Assembly (NCBI GenBank): GCA_019244745.1 | Contig: JAFASF010000183.1 | Location: 1 to 37,654, forward strand | DNA from: Solirubrobacterales bacterium | GTDB lineage: Bacteria > Actinomycetota > Thermoleophilia > Solirubrobacterales > Solirubrobacteraceae | Length of the DNA stretch: 37,654 nucleotides | Direction of reading: 5' to 3' | In this document: positions 6,738 through 15,136 of the stretch, piece after piece | Layout of the letters: each line of letters starts with the position of its first letter | Numbering within the stretch: the first letter of the stretch is position 1 | Position numbers and translations under genes: made by a program | The notes under the pieces: generated by a model | Told to the model about the DNA's origin: nothing | The model's database searches: none | Seen by the model: the letters and a program-made list of their open reading frames with translations, nothing else

Positions 6738-9272
6738 ATGCGGAGGGTGACCGTCCGCGGGCTGCTCGCTCGCAAGCTCCGCCTGGCGCTGACCGCGTTG
6801 GCGATCGTGCTCGGCGTGACGTTCGTGTCCGGCACGCTCGTGCTCGGCGACACGCTGAACCGCACCTTCGATGACCTGATCGGCACCGCCTACCAGCACG
6901 TCAGCTTCCAGATCCGCGGTAAGGCGGCCTTCGGCAACAACAACGCCACGGCGGTCAACAGCACCGCCGACCGCAAGCCGATCCCCGAGTCGATCGCCGC
7001 TGCCGTTCGGCGTGTGCCGGGCGTTGCGTACGCGTTCGGGTCGGTGGGCGGCTACGCCCAGTTCATGGCTCGGGATGGAAGCGCGATCGGCAAGGGCGGC
7101 ACCTCGACGCTCGGGTTCTCGTTCGACCCCAACCCACAGCTGTCTCCCTACCGGCTGCTCCAGGGGCGTGCGCCCACGGCGGCGGAGGACGTGGTCATGG
7201 ACAAGGCGACTGCCGCGAAGTACCACTTCGCCGTCGGGGAGCGCGTGCTCGTGGACCTGCCCGATAGGCCCCAGACGTTCACGATCAGCGGCCTGGTCAC
7301 CTTCGGTTCTGACAACAACCTGGCAGGGGTGACCTTGGCCGGCTTCGATCCGCCCACCGCGCAGGCTCTCTTCAATTCACGGGGCTACTACAACACGATC
7401 AGCGTCCTGGCCGCGCCGGGTGCCGACACCGTCAAGCTCCAGCGCGCGATCGCCGCGATCCTGCCGGCGGGCGCGGAGGTGGTGAGTGGTCAGACCGTCG
7501 CCAGCGAGCTCTCCACCGCGGTCAACAACGGGCTCTCGTTCATCTCGACGGCGCTGTTGATCTTCGCCCTGGTCTCGCTGTTCGTCGGCGGCTTCACGAT
7601 CTTCAACACGTTCTCGATCACCGTCGGGCAGAGGACCCGAGAGCTGGCGCTGCTGCGCCTCGTCGGCGCCAGCCGGCGGCAGGTTTTCCGCTCGGTGGTG
7701 GGTGAGGCGGCGGTAACCGGTCTCATCGCGTCGCTGGTCGGGCTGGGGCTGGGTATCCTCGCCGCGCTCGGTCTCAAGGCGCTGCTCAAGGCGTTCGGTA
7801 TCGCGTTGCCGTCGGCACCGTTGGTGTTCGAGGCGCGCACGGCCGTGGTTGCGATCGCGGTCGGGGTCGGGGTCGCCTTGCTGTCAGCGCTCATCCCGGC
7901 CCGCCGCGCCGTGCGGATCCCACCCGTCGCTGCGCTGGTCGAGCAGAGCGAGGTGGAGACCGTGCTCGTGCGCCGGCGTCAGGTCATCGCCGGCATCGCC
8001 ATGGTTCTGGTGGGTGTCGTCGCCTTCGTCGCCGGGCTGACCAAGCCCGATATCGTGCTGGTGGGTGTCGGCGCGCTGGCCATCCTCGTCGCTAGGGGAC
8101 TGCTCCTGCCGCTCGTCGCCCGGCCGCTGTCGAGCGCGCTGGGGCGTCCGCTGGCCAGGCTGCTCGGCACCCCCGGGCAGTTGGGACGGGAGAACGCGAC
8201 GCGTAACCCGCGCCGGACCGCGCAGACCGCGACCGCGCTGATGATCGGCCTGTCGCTCGTCTCGACGATCGCCGTGCTGGGCGCGTCGCTGAGCAGCTCG
8301 GCGAAGAACAGCGTCGACAGCGCGCTCAGCGCGGACTACATCGTCAGCGGCAAGGGCGGCTTCAGCAAATCGGTCGTCGCCGATGTTTCACGCCTGCCCG
8401 GCGTTACGACCACGACGGTCGTCTACCAGGGGCGGTTCGAGGTCCGCGGCTCGCTCTCGACGCTCGTCGCGGCGTCCCCGGCCGAGCTGTCGCGGACGGT
8501 CACCCTGCACACCACCGCCGGCACCGGGGCCCCCGCCATGGCGGCCGGCGAGCTGCTGGTGGACACGAACACCGCCGATGCCGACCATCTCCACATCGGC
8601 TCGACCGTTCCGGTCAAATTTGCCCAGACGGGCCCCACCACCATGCGGATTGGCGGGATCTTCAAGGCGAACCCCCTGCTCGGCAGCTACCTCACCGGAG
8701 ATGGCTTCTTCCTGTCGCATTTCGACAACCCCCTTCCGATTGCCGTCCTGCTCAGCAGGGCTCCCGGCGACCACGGTCTGGACGGGGCATTGGGCCGCGC
8801 ACTGAAGCCATACGCGAACGTCAGCTTCAAGACACGGGCTCAGTTCGAGGCCTCCCAGCAGGCGAGCGTGAACCAGCTGCTCGGACTGGTCTATGTGCTG
8901 CTCGCGCTGGCGATCCTGATCGCGCTGATCGGCATCGTCAACGCGCTGATGCTGTCGGTGTTCGAGCGCACGCACGAGATCGGTCTGCTGCGGGCCGTCG
9001 GGATGAAGCGCCGTCAGGTCCGGGCGATGATCCGCTCGGAGTCCGTGATCATCGCTCTCTTCGGCGCCGTCGTCGGTCTCGTCATCGGGACGCTCGTTGG
9101 CGTCGCGCTGGCTTCCTCGCTTCGTAACAAAGGCGTCACCAACGTCGCCGTCCCGCTCCCCAGCCTGATCGGGTTCCTTGTGCTCTCGGCCCTGCTCGGA
9201 CTGGGCGCGGCCACCTGGCCCGCTCGGCGAGCCGCCAACCTCGACGTGCTGGCCGCGGTTGCGGCCGAGTGA
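6738..9272 (+). CDS. FtsX-like ABC transporter permease
   Basis: This 844-residue permease has an N-terminal membrane helix (about residues 15-37), a large extracellular MacB-like domain of some 220 residues, a first FtsX block of three helices (about 265-400), and a central pair of helices (415-460). A second extracellular domain of about 230 residues follows, then a final FtsX block (about 720-835) with E-R-T-H-E-I-G-L-L-R-A-V-G-M and W-P-A-R-R-A-A. The duplicated layout is that of the large permeases that move peptides, lipoproteins or antibiotics away from the membrane. With the divergent sensor kinase it makes a likely cell-envelope stress and detoxification module. Substrate unknown. 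Confidence 0.93.
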   Translation: MRRVTVRGLLARKLRLALTALAIVLGVTFVSGTLVLGDTLNRTFDDLIGTAYQHVSFQIRGKAAFGNNNATAVNSTADRKPIPESIAAAVRRVPGVAYAFGSVGGYAQFMARDGSAIGKGGTSTLGFSFDPNPQLSPYRLLQGRAPTAAEDVVMDKATAAKYHFAVGERVLVDLPDRPQTFTISGLVTFGSDNNLAGVTLAGFDPPTAQALFNSRGYYNTISVLAAPGADTVKLQRAIAAILPAGAEVVSGQTVASELSTAVNNGLSFISTALLIFALVSLFVGGFTIFNTFSITVGQRTRELALLRLVGASRRQVFRSVVGEAAVTGLIASLVGLGLGILAALGLKALLKAFGIALPSAPLVFEARTAVVAIAVGVGVALLSALIPARRAVRIPPVAALVEQSEVETVLVRRRQVIAGIAMVLVGVVAFVAGLTKPDIVLVGVGALAILVARGLLLPLVARPLSSALGRPLARLLGTPGQLGRENATRNPRRTAQTATALMIGLSLVSTIAVLGASLSSSAKNSVDSALSADYIVSGKGGFSKSVVADVSRLPGVTTTTVVYQGRFEVRGSLSTLVAASPAELSRTVTLHTTAGTGAPAMAAGELLVDTNTADADHLHIGSTVPVKFAQTGPTTMRIGGIFKANPLLGSYLTGDGFFLSHFDNPLPIAVLLSRAPGDHGLDGALGRALKPYANVSFKTRAQFEASQQASVNQLLGLVYVLLALAILIALIGIVNALMLSVFERTHEIGLLRAVGMKRRQVRAMIRSESVIIALFGAVVGLVIGTLVGVALASSLRNKGVTNVAVPLPSLIGFLVLSALLGLGAATWPARRAANLDVLAAVAAE

Positions 9273-9280
9273 CCGAGTCC

Positions 9281-9293
9281 CGAGGGCGCCTCG
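9281..9293. terminator. small hairpin between convergent genes
   Basis: CGAGG-GCG-CCTCG is a perfect five-pair stem in the 46-base gap between the stop of the FtsX permease (plus) and the stop of the methyltransferase-like gene (minus). It may end transcription from both sides. The stem is short and has no T run. Confidence 0.25.
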
Positions 9294-9318
9294 CGCCGCG
9301 GGGCCTACGTACTAGCAG

Positions 9319-9858
9319 TCAGAGCACAAAGGGGATCAGCATCTTGGTCCTGGTCCGATAGCTCGGGTACGTGCTCGGAAACGTGGTGGTCAGCAGTTTC
9401 TCCTCTACCGTCGCGCTATACACGAAATAGACGCCTAGCACCACGAAGGTGATCAGCCAATAGATATTGGTAGCCAGCGCAGTTCCCAGTATGGCCAGGA
9501 GAATGCCGGAATAAATGGGGTGACGAACATACCTATACGGACCGGAGGTGACGAGCTCCGGCTCGTCCTTCTGTGTCATCGGCATTCCCCAGTTCCGACC
9601 GAGGTAGATGCGTGCCCAGACGGCAAAGGCGATGCCGGAGGCGAACAGGATCGTCCCCACCACCTCGAGGATCAGGGTATGCACAGCGAGCGTGTCGCCC
9701 TTGAATACGCGCAGTAGCACGAACGCCAGAATGACCACGAGACCTGGCGCCCTGGCGCGACTGGTGCGCGAGCCCTCCTTAGTCCCGAACGCGGAAACGA
9801 GCCAGTAGACGCCGAAGGCAATCCAGACGGCGAAGATGGCGAGCCTAAGGGTGGACAT
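9319..9858 (-). CDS. isoprenylcysteine carboxyl methyltransferase (ICMT/PEMT-like) family protein
   Basis: This 179-residue membrane enzyme has four or five transmembrane helices. Its family signature is T-S-G-P-Y-R-Y-V-R-H-P-I-Y-S-G near residue 108, followed by V-E-E-K-L-L and Y-P-S-Y-R-T-R. In ICMT/PEMT relatives these residues bind S-adenosylmethionine and place the methyl acceptor in the membrane. Bacterial members usually have unknown substrates (lipids, isoprenoids or small thiols). It starts at the ATG at 9858. It is not in an operon with its neighbours: it converges on the FtsX gene and diverges from the radical SAM gene. Confidence 0.85.
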   Translation of the reverse strand: MSTLRLAIFAVWIAFGVYWLVSAFGTKEGSRTSRARAPGLVVILAFVLLRVFKGDTLAVHTLILEVVGTILFASGIAFAVWARIYLGRNWGMPMTQKDEPELVTSGPYRYVRHPIYSGILLAILGTALATNIYWLITFVVLGVYFVYSATVEEKLLTTTFPSTYPSYRTRTKMLIPFVL

Positions 9859-10092
9859 GTCGCCCTAGGCCCCGAGGTTGAGCTGGATTATGGGCATGCA
9901 GCCAGGGTAGGCCGGGGGCCGCCAGCCGTCATCGGCTTGTGGGCCGATCCTGCCTCCACCCAGGGGTGGATGCGGGCGGGCTGGTCGGCCAAGGGAGCGA
10001 CGAGGTCGCGGACCAGCGAGCTCCGGACGCTGGGACCCGCGCGGGCTCTTCGCCTTTCGCACCGCTCGAGCGCGCTACGCTCGCGGCGAGGT

Positions 10093-11190
10093 ATGAGCGG
10101 CGCCGCGACGAAGTACTGGCATCGCCTGGACGATGGCCGGGTCCAGTGCGACGTGTGTCCGCGGGCGTGCAAGCTGCGGGAGGGGCAGCGGGGCATGTGC
10201 TTCGTGCGCGCCCGGGAGGGCGATGCGATCGTCCTGACGACGTACGGGCGTTCGAGCGGGTTTTGCGTCGACCCGATCGAGAAGAAGCCACTCAACCACT
10301 TCCTGCCGGGAACTTCGGTGCTCTCCTTCGGTACGGCCGGGTGCAACCTGGCCTGCCGGTTCTGTCAGAACTGGGACATCTCGAAATCTCGCGAGTTCGA
10401 CACGCTCGCCGACGCTGCCACTCCGGAGACGATCGCGCGGGCCGCGGAACGACTCGGATGCGCCAGCGTCGCGTTCACCTATAACGACCCGGTGATCTTC
10501 ATGGAGTACGCGATTGACATCGCCGATGCCTGCCGCGCACGTGGGATCAAGGCGGTGGCGGTCACCGCCGGCTACATGTGTGCGGCGCCGCGCGCCGAGT
10601 TCTACGCTCACATGGACGCGGCCAACGTAGACCTCAAGGGCTTCACCGAGCAGTTCTACGCCCAGACGTGCTCGGGCCACCTGCAGGCCGTGCTCGACAC
10701 GTTGGTCTACCTTCGTCACGAGACCCAGGTCTGGTTTGAGATCACCAACCTGCTGATCCCCGGGCTGAACGACTCAGACGAGGAACTCGACCGCATGACC
10801 CGCTGGGTGGCCGCGGAGCTCGGGCCCGACGTGCCGCTTCATTTCACCGCCTTTCATCCCGACTACAAGATGCTCGACCGCCCGCCGACACCACCCCAGA
10901 CGCTCAAGCGCGCTCGCGCAATCGCGCTACGAAACGGTGTCCAGTTCGCCTACACCGGCAATGTCCATGACCCGGTGGGCGGCAGCACCCACTGCGCGGG
11001 GTGTGGGGTGCTGGTGATCGAGCGAGAGTGGTACGAGCTCCACGCCTATGGTCTGAACGAGGAAGGCCGCTGCGAGGCGTGCGGCGCCCGACTCCCCGGC
11101 GTGTTCGCCGGTCCTCCCGGCAGGTGGGGGCGCCGGCGGCTGCCGGTTCGGCTGCTACCGACCGCGACGGCCGCCCGTTCGAGGAGGTAG
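10093..11190 (+). CDS. amrS: AmmeMemoRadiSam system radical SAM enzyme (AmrS)
   Basis: This 365-residue radical SAM protein binds its [4Fe-4S] cluster with C84-x3-C88-x2-C91 (C-N-L-A-C-R-F-C-Q-N-W). An N-terminal Cys cluster (C19, C22, C26, C36 in C-D-V-C-P-R-A-C) and a C-terminal C-x2-C pair set (H-C-A-G-C-G, then C-E-A-C-G) are hallmarks of AmrS, as is F-T-Y-N-D-P-V-I-F. The ATG at 10093 follows GGCGAGG; a longer in-frame reading lacks family similarity. AmrS normally sits with AmrA and AmrB (Memo-like), but neither is seen in this window. The reaction of the system is not known to me. Confidence 0.9.
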   Translation: MSGAATKYWHRLDDGRVQCDVCPRACKLREGQRGMCFVRAREGDAIVLTTYGRSSGFCVDPIEKKPLNHFLPGTSVLSFGTAGCNLACRFCQNWDISKSREFDTLADAATPETIARAAERLGCASVAFTYNDPVIFMEYAIDIADACRARGIKAVAVTAGYMCAAPRAEFYAHMDAANVDLKGFTEQFYAQTCSGHLQAVLDTLVYLRHETQVWFEITNLLIPGLNDSDEELDRMTRWVAAELGPDVPLHFTAFHPDYKMLDRPPTPPQTLKRARAIALRNGVQFAYTGNVHDPVGGSTHCAGCGVLVIEREWYELHAYGLNEEGRCEACGARLPGVFAGPPGRWGRRRLPVRLLPTATAARSRR

Positions 11191-11417
11191 GGCACGGTTC
11201 GAACGTGCGCGGGCTCGATCCGGGCCCTCAGGTCGCGGGCAGTCTGGTCGTCTCGTCGCAGGAACGTGGGTGCCTTGACAATCGCCGGCGATCACGAGGC
11301 CGTGAGCCGCCTGGCGAGGATCTTCTCCCGCAGCCGGGTGCTCGCCCAAGCGGAAGGGGTCGTCAGAGCCGCGAGACAGCGACGATGAGACGGCGGACCG
11401 CCCGGGTCGCGCGCGGC

Positions 11418-11900
11418 TCAGAACAGGTGAAGCAGTCTGCCGGCGGTCTCGAACTGGGAGATCGCTTTGTTGATCTCGTTCTGTTCGCGCCTCTGATCGC
11501 TCTTCGCGACCGAGCGGTGGCCAGCGCGCACAGCGCTGGCACAGCTCACCGCATCGCCTGTGGCGGTCGTGGCGTGAGCCAGCGCCGAGAGCGCCAGCGT
11601 CCGACCCTTGCGTCCGGAGCTTGTGGATCCTTGGTTGTCCTTCACCGCTCGGGTCGCCCCGCCCAGGTCCTTGCGAACCTTGGACAGCCTGCGTAGCACG
11701 GTGGCGGTCCCACCCTTGCTCGGGACCGAAAAGTTCGAGAGATAGCTGATGTCCGCTGTCAGACGTTGCACGTAGGGCTTGACGGCCCGCTTCAGGCTGG
11801 CATCGCTCGCCTGGGCAAGCGGGGCGGCGAGAAGCAGGCCGAGCGAGATCAGCACTGGCACAGCGACCCGCGTCACCAGACGAATGTGAGTACTCAACAT
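11418..11900 (-). CDS. secreted protein of unknown function
   Basis: This 160-residue protein has a clear N-terminal signal sequence: basic H-I-R-L-V-T-R, a hydrophobic core to about residue 28 and a likely cleavage at A-Q-A-S. The mature part is mostly helical and rich in Lys, Arg, Ser and Thr, with few hydrophobic stretches, and I recognise no domain. The ATG at 11900 has a good GGGAGG site. The gene stands alone: divergent from the cyclo-ligase-like gene and convergent with AmrS. The 227 bases between 11190 and 11418 hold no gene I can support. Confidence 0.65.
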   Translation of the reverse strand: MLSTHIRLVTRVAVPVLISLGLLLAAPLAQASDASLKRAVKPYVQRLTADISYLSNFSVPSKGGTATVLRRLSKVRKDLGGATRAVKDNQGSTSSGRKGRTLALSALAHATTATGDAVSCASAVRAGHRSVAKSDQRREQNEINKAISQFETAGRLLHLF

Positions 11901-12050
11901 ACGACCTCCCGACCAGGTTTACCGCGGCGATGGTACCGGAGGGACCTCAGTCGAACTCGGCGCATACGCTGCGGGCCTCGCTGCAGCGCTTGCCGACCGA
12001 GCTCACCCGGGACTCGGTTCTCGAGCAGCTCCGGTGGGTACGCTCGCGGG

Positions 12051-12734
12051 GTGGAGCCAAAGCAGGCGGTTCGCGAGCGGATCTGGAGCTTGCTCGAGCG
12101 TGAAGGCGCGGCGAGGTTCCCGGGGGCACGAGGACGGATTCCCAATTTCCGCGGCGCCGAGCAGGCGGCCGCGCGCCTCGCCGAGCAGCCCGAGTGGCGA
12201 TCGGCCCAAGTGGTCAAGGCGAATCCCGACGCCCCGCAGCTGCCGGTACGTCGCTGCGCCCACAGGGAGGGCAAGACTCTCTACATGGCAGTTCCGCGTC
12301 TCAGCGAAGAAAAGCCGTTCGTGGCCGTCCGTGGCGACCCGACGATCAGGAAAGCGCTGGCCGAAGGCAGGCACGTCGCGCTCAAGGAACTCGAGCCGAT
12401 CGACCTGATCGTGTGTGGCACGGTTGCGGTCAACCACGAAGGGGTGCGCATCGGAAAGGGCGGTGGATTCTCGGACCTCGAATTCGCGCTGCTCCTCGAG
12501 CGAGGGCTCGTCGGCGCCGAGACGACGATCGCGACGACAGTGCATGAACTGCAGCTGGTCGACGAAAAACTTCCCGAGACCGCCCACGACTTTCGGGTCG
12601 ATGTGATCGTCACTCCTGCGGCCGTCGTGTGCACCCGCCGACGTCAGCGCCCGCCGGGGCTGTTGTGGGATCACCTCGACGCGGAGAAGCGCGCTGCGAT
12701 CCCGGTCCTGGATGCGATGGCTCAAGGCTCCTAG
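12051..12734 (+). CDS. 5-formyltetrahydrofolate cyclo-ligase-like protein
   Basis: This protein of about 227 residues is of the MTHFS/NagB-RpiA-CoA-transferase-like fold. Supporting motifs are V-K-A-N-P-D-A-P-Q-L-P-V-R (about 58-70), L-I-V-C-G-T-V-A-V (about 122), G-V-R-I-G-K-G-G-G-F-S-D-L-E (about 136-149, the glycine-rich substrate loop) and T-T-V-H-E-L-Q-L-V. Classical enzymes convert 5-formyl-THF to 5,10-methenyl-THF with ATP. This divergent class resembles the MTHFS-domain proteins whose activity is less certain. The GTG at 12051 follows a GCGGG stretch and places the first helix as expected. Confidence 0.75.
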   Translation: MEPKQAVRERIWSLLEREGAARFPGARGRIPNFRGAEQAAARLAEQPEWRSAQVVKANPDAPQLPVRRCAHREGKTLYMAVPRLSEEKPFVAVRGDPTIRKALAEGRHVALKELEPIDLIVCGTVAVNHEGVRIGKGGGFSDLEFALLLERGLVGAETTIATTVHELQLVDEKLPETAHDFRVDVIVTPAAVVCTRRRQRPPGLLWDHLDAEKRAAIPVLDAMAQGS

Positions 12735-12785
12735 CCGAACCCTTGGCTCTGCGGTGATTTCTGGCTCCCTTTCTCCGCGGACTCG

Positions 12786-12833
12786 ACGTCGTCCGGTTAC
12801 GCTCAGGAGCTTGCACGACGTAATCGCTCCTGA
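12786..12833 (+). promoter_or_regulatory. interleaved inverted repeats (possible H-type pseudoknot or double operator)
   Basis: ACGTCGT (12786-12792) pairs with ACGACGT (12815-12821), and TCAGGAGC (12803-12810) pairs with GCTCCTGA (12826-12833). The pairs interleave in the order A-B-A'-B', which is pseudoknot topology, with loops of 10, 4 and 4 bases. It lies 76 bases upstream of the VOC gene and 51 bases past the cyclo-ligase stop. It may be a structured leader, a terminator, or overlapping protein sites. Confidence 0.35.
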
Positions 12834-12909
12834 CAGCGCCGAGGCGCCGATTAGTTTTCACCCTGTCGCGAGTCTTACTCATCGTCACCGCAACCAAGGA
12901 GGATGCACG

Positions 12910-13299
12910 ATGAGCACCACGGCAACCGGAATCCGCCAGATCAGCCTGGTCTGTGTTCCGACGCCCGATCAGGACCGCGGGATCGAGTTCTACGAGTCGA
13001 TGGGCTTCGAGAAGCGCACCGATATCTCGTTCGGCGGCGGACATCGTTGGGTCGAGGTCTACCCACCTGAAGGGCCCACCGGGATAGCACTGGCCCCGCC
13101 GCGGCCGGGGACCGAGGTACAGCCAGTCGAAACCGGAATCACCCTGACCACGGATGACATCGACGCCACCCACAGCGAGCTGAAGTCTCGGGGGGTTGAC
13201 GTCGACGCCGAGGTAGCACGAATGGGCGACCCTATTCCGCCGATGTTTTGGCTACGGGACCCGAGCGGCCACTCACTGATGGTGGTCGAGCAGCGCTGA
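12910..13299 (+). CDS. VOC (glyoxalase/bleomycin-resistance) superfamily protein
   Basis: This 129-residue protein has paired beta-alpha-beta-beta-beta modules. Module one has I-S-L-V-C-V-P with the helix G-I-E-F-Y-E-S-M-G-F and R-W-V-E-V-Y. Module two has G-I-T-L-T-T-D-D-I-D-A-T-H-S-E-L and ends F-W-L-R-D-P-S-G-H-S-L-M-V-V-E. The closing Glu is the usual metal ligand, but the first strand lacks the common His. Members are lyases, dioxygenases or drug-binding proteins; this one cannot be assigned further. The ATG at 12910 has an excellent AAGGAGG seven bases upstream. A paired-repeat element lies in the leader. Confidence 0.88.
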   Translation: MSTTATGIRQISLVCVPTPDQDRGIEFYESMGFEKRTDISFGGGHRWVEVYPPEGPTGIALAPPRPGTEVQPVETGITLTTDDIDATHSELKSRGVDVDAEVARMGDPIPPMFWLRDPSGHSLMVVEQR

Positions 13300-13547
13300 G
13301 GGTCAGCGGCCGGGTCGGTCTTAGCCGGCTTGAGGTAGGCGAGCGCCCAGGCGCAGCACCGAACCAGTGCCCACCGTCCAGAACATCAGCTCGGTGGTCC
13401 GGGTGGGGACGCGGGGACGGACGCGTGGGCACTGGCGACCGGTAAGAGACCGGAGGCTTGCTGCGGATAGAACATGTCGGAGCTTGTGAGTACTCGTCCG
13501 CGTTGATTATTGTGGTAGGTGAGCGTCGCTCTGATACTGACCCGGCC

Positions 13548-13961
13548 GTGACGTTCCGGGGTGACACCCGTATCGATGCGTACATCGACGCGCTGCCAGA
13601 TTGGCAGCAGGCCATATGTCGAGAAGTCCGCGCTCTGGTGCACGCGGCCGATCCGGAGGTCAGCGAGACGATCAAACGGACCAAGCTGCCGTTCTTCGTA
13701 CTGGAGGGAAACATCTGCTCCCTGCTCGCCGCCAAGGACCACATCAACGTCTTCCTGTATGACGGGGGGATCGTTCCTGATCCGGAGCGAATCATCACTT
13801 CCGGCCACCACAACAAGACGGCGCGCGCTGTGGCGATTCGTCAGGGGGAGCAAATCAACGCGCGTGCACTCACGGCAATTTTCAGAGCGATAATCGCCGA
13901 CAACAGAGCCGGCGGATGGCGCACGCTCAAGCGCTCCGGTCGTTACGGTCTCAGGAGATAG
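13548..13961 (+). CDS. DUF1801 (YdhG-like) protein
   Basis: This 137-residue protein begins at a GTG (V-T-F-R-G-D). It has the DUF1801 pattern: helix R-I-D-A-Y-I-D-A-L-P-D-W-Q-Q, A-D-P-E-V-S-E-T-I-K-R-T-K-L-P-F-F, I-C-S-L-L-A-A-K-D-H-I-N-V-F-L-Y-D-G-G and a basic C-terminal helix. The family resembles frataxin in fold and has no settled function. Its last 19 bases overlap the end of the convergent methyltransferase gene. An in-frame extension back to 13458 exists but lies outside the family pattern. Confidence 0.8.
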   Translation: MTFRGDTRIDAYIDALPDWQQAICREVRALVHAADPEVSETIKRTKLPFFVLEGNICSLLAAKDHINVFLYDGGIVPDPERIITSGHHNKTARAVAIRQGEQINARALTAIFRAIIADNRAGGWRTLKRSGRYGLRR

Positions 13962-15046
13962 AAGCGCCAGAACCGGTCCTCGATCGGCAGGATCTCGCAC
14001 ACCGCGAAGCCGGCCTCGATCGCATACCGGCGCACGGTCTCGGGGCGCATGACGGTGCCGGTGCCCGCGGCGTCGTCTCCCACCATGCCGACCGGTAGGC
14101 AGTGGAGGACGCTGAATCCGTAATGGAGCCGTTCGACGTCGCCGGCACGGGGCGAGAAGCGCTCCGCGGTTCGCCCATCGGCGACGATCACCGAGCCTCC
14201 GTCGGCGAGCATGCTGCGCAGCGTCCGGAGGGCGTCGACCGGATAGGACATGTCGTGCAGCGCCTCAAAGATCGTCACCAGGTCGTAGCGCCCCGACAGC
14301 TCGGGATCCGAGGCATCGCGATGGTGAAACGCGACCCGACCGTCAAGTCCGCTTTTCGCTAAGAGCTCGCGTGCCGCGGCAATGGAGGGCTCGTGGAGAT
14401 CGATCCCGTCGACGAGCACCTTCGGATACCCGCGCGCGATCGCGAGGCTCGAGTGGCCCTGGCCGCAGGCGACGTCAGCGATTCGGGCCGGCGGGTCCGT
14501 CTGCAGGCGGGCGTGGAGGGACGGCACGGCGGGGAGCCATTCGCTCGTCAGCAGGTTCTCATAGAGGGGGCGTGTGCCGCGGGCTTGACTGTCGCTCGCA
14601 TCCCGGCCATACGATGCATACGGGACGCCCTCGCCGGTGCGGAAGGCTTGCAGGAGTGCCTCGAGCGGCGGGGTGCACCCAACCACGGCCTGCGCCAGCG
14701 GAGCCATGAAATCCAGACTCGACTCTTCCACCAAAGCCTCATAGTGTTCTCGCGGTAGGCGATACCGGCGCTCGTCGTCGGGCGCGTCGGGGTTCTCAGC
14801 GTGCAGGATCCCGCTGACGGTCTGCTGCTCGAGCCACTCCCGAGCGTACCGTTCGTTCACGCCGGCGGCGGCTGCGAGCTCCGCGGAGCTGAGGCCGGGG
14901 CGGTCCGCCAGGGCTCGGTAGAGACCGAGGCGATCACCGACGTATACGCACAGGAGATCCAGCGCTCCGAGGGCGTCCGCGAACAGTCGGTTGACGAAGG
15001 AGTTCCGGCGCGATGCGTCCGATGTGGTGTCGTTGGCGTCAGTCAC
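13943..15046 (-). CDS. winged-helix plus SAM-dependent methyltransferase
   Basis: This 367-residue protein carries an N-terminal winged-helix dimerisation domain (about 20-90: L-S-S-A-E-L-A-A-A-A-G-V-N-E-R-Y-A-R-E-W-L) and a class I methyltransferase domain. SAM motif I is I-A-D-V-A-C-G-Q-G-H-S-S (about 189), with acidic D-G-I-D-L-H after it and F-E-A-L-H-D-M at the later motif. The plan matches the Rv2258c-like group, related to O-methyltransferases of small molecules. The GTG at 15046 lies 90 bases after the second ABC-2 permease, so it may be part of that minus-strand unit and act on the exported compound; that link is inference. Confidence 0.88.
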   Translation of the reverse strand: MTDANDTTSDASRRNSFVNRLFADALGALDLLCVYVGDRLGLYRALADRPGLSSAELAAAAGVNERYAREWLEQQTVSGILHAENPDAPDDERRYRLPREHYEALVEESSLDFMAPLAQAVVGCTPPLEALLQAFRTGEGVPYASYGRDASDSQARGTRPLYENLLTSEWLPAVPSLHARLQTDPPARIADVACGQGHSSLAIARGYPKVLVDGIDLHEPSIAAARELLAKSGLDGRVAFHHRDASDPELSGRYDLVTIFEALHDMSYPVDALRTLRSMLADGGSVIVADGRTAERFSPRAGDVERLHYGFSVLHCLPVGMVGDDAAGTGTVMRPETVRRYAIEAGFAVCEILPIEDRFWRFYLLRP

Positions 15047-15136
15047 GGCCGTGTCGCGAAACGCGTTCTCGCGCTAGGTCCGACCGACCAGGCTCAGGTG
15101 ACACTCGGATCGCTGACGGCGGCATCATCACCACCG

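Noticed and set aside
9937-10092. In-frame extension of the AmrS gene upstream of 10093
   Set aside because: The added 52 residues are rich in Ser, Arg and Ala with no similarity to the family N-terminus, while ATG 10093 has a ribosome site and the expected Cys-rich start.
11265-11387. Short plus-strand frame with a helical-looking 40-residue peptide after AmrS
   Set aside because: No ribosome site, no family motif and too short to judge; it may be leftover coding DNA but I cannot support it.
15055-15073. CGCGA...TCGCG inverted repeat before the winged-helix methyltransferase
   Set aside because: Only five pairs with mismatches inside; common in GC-rich DNA.
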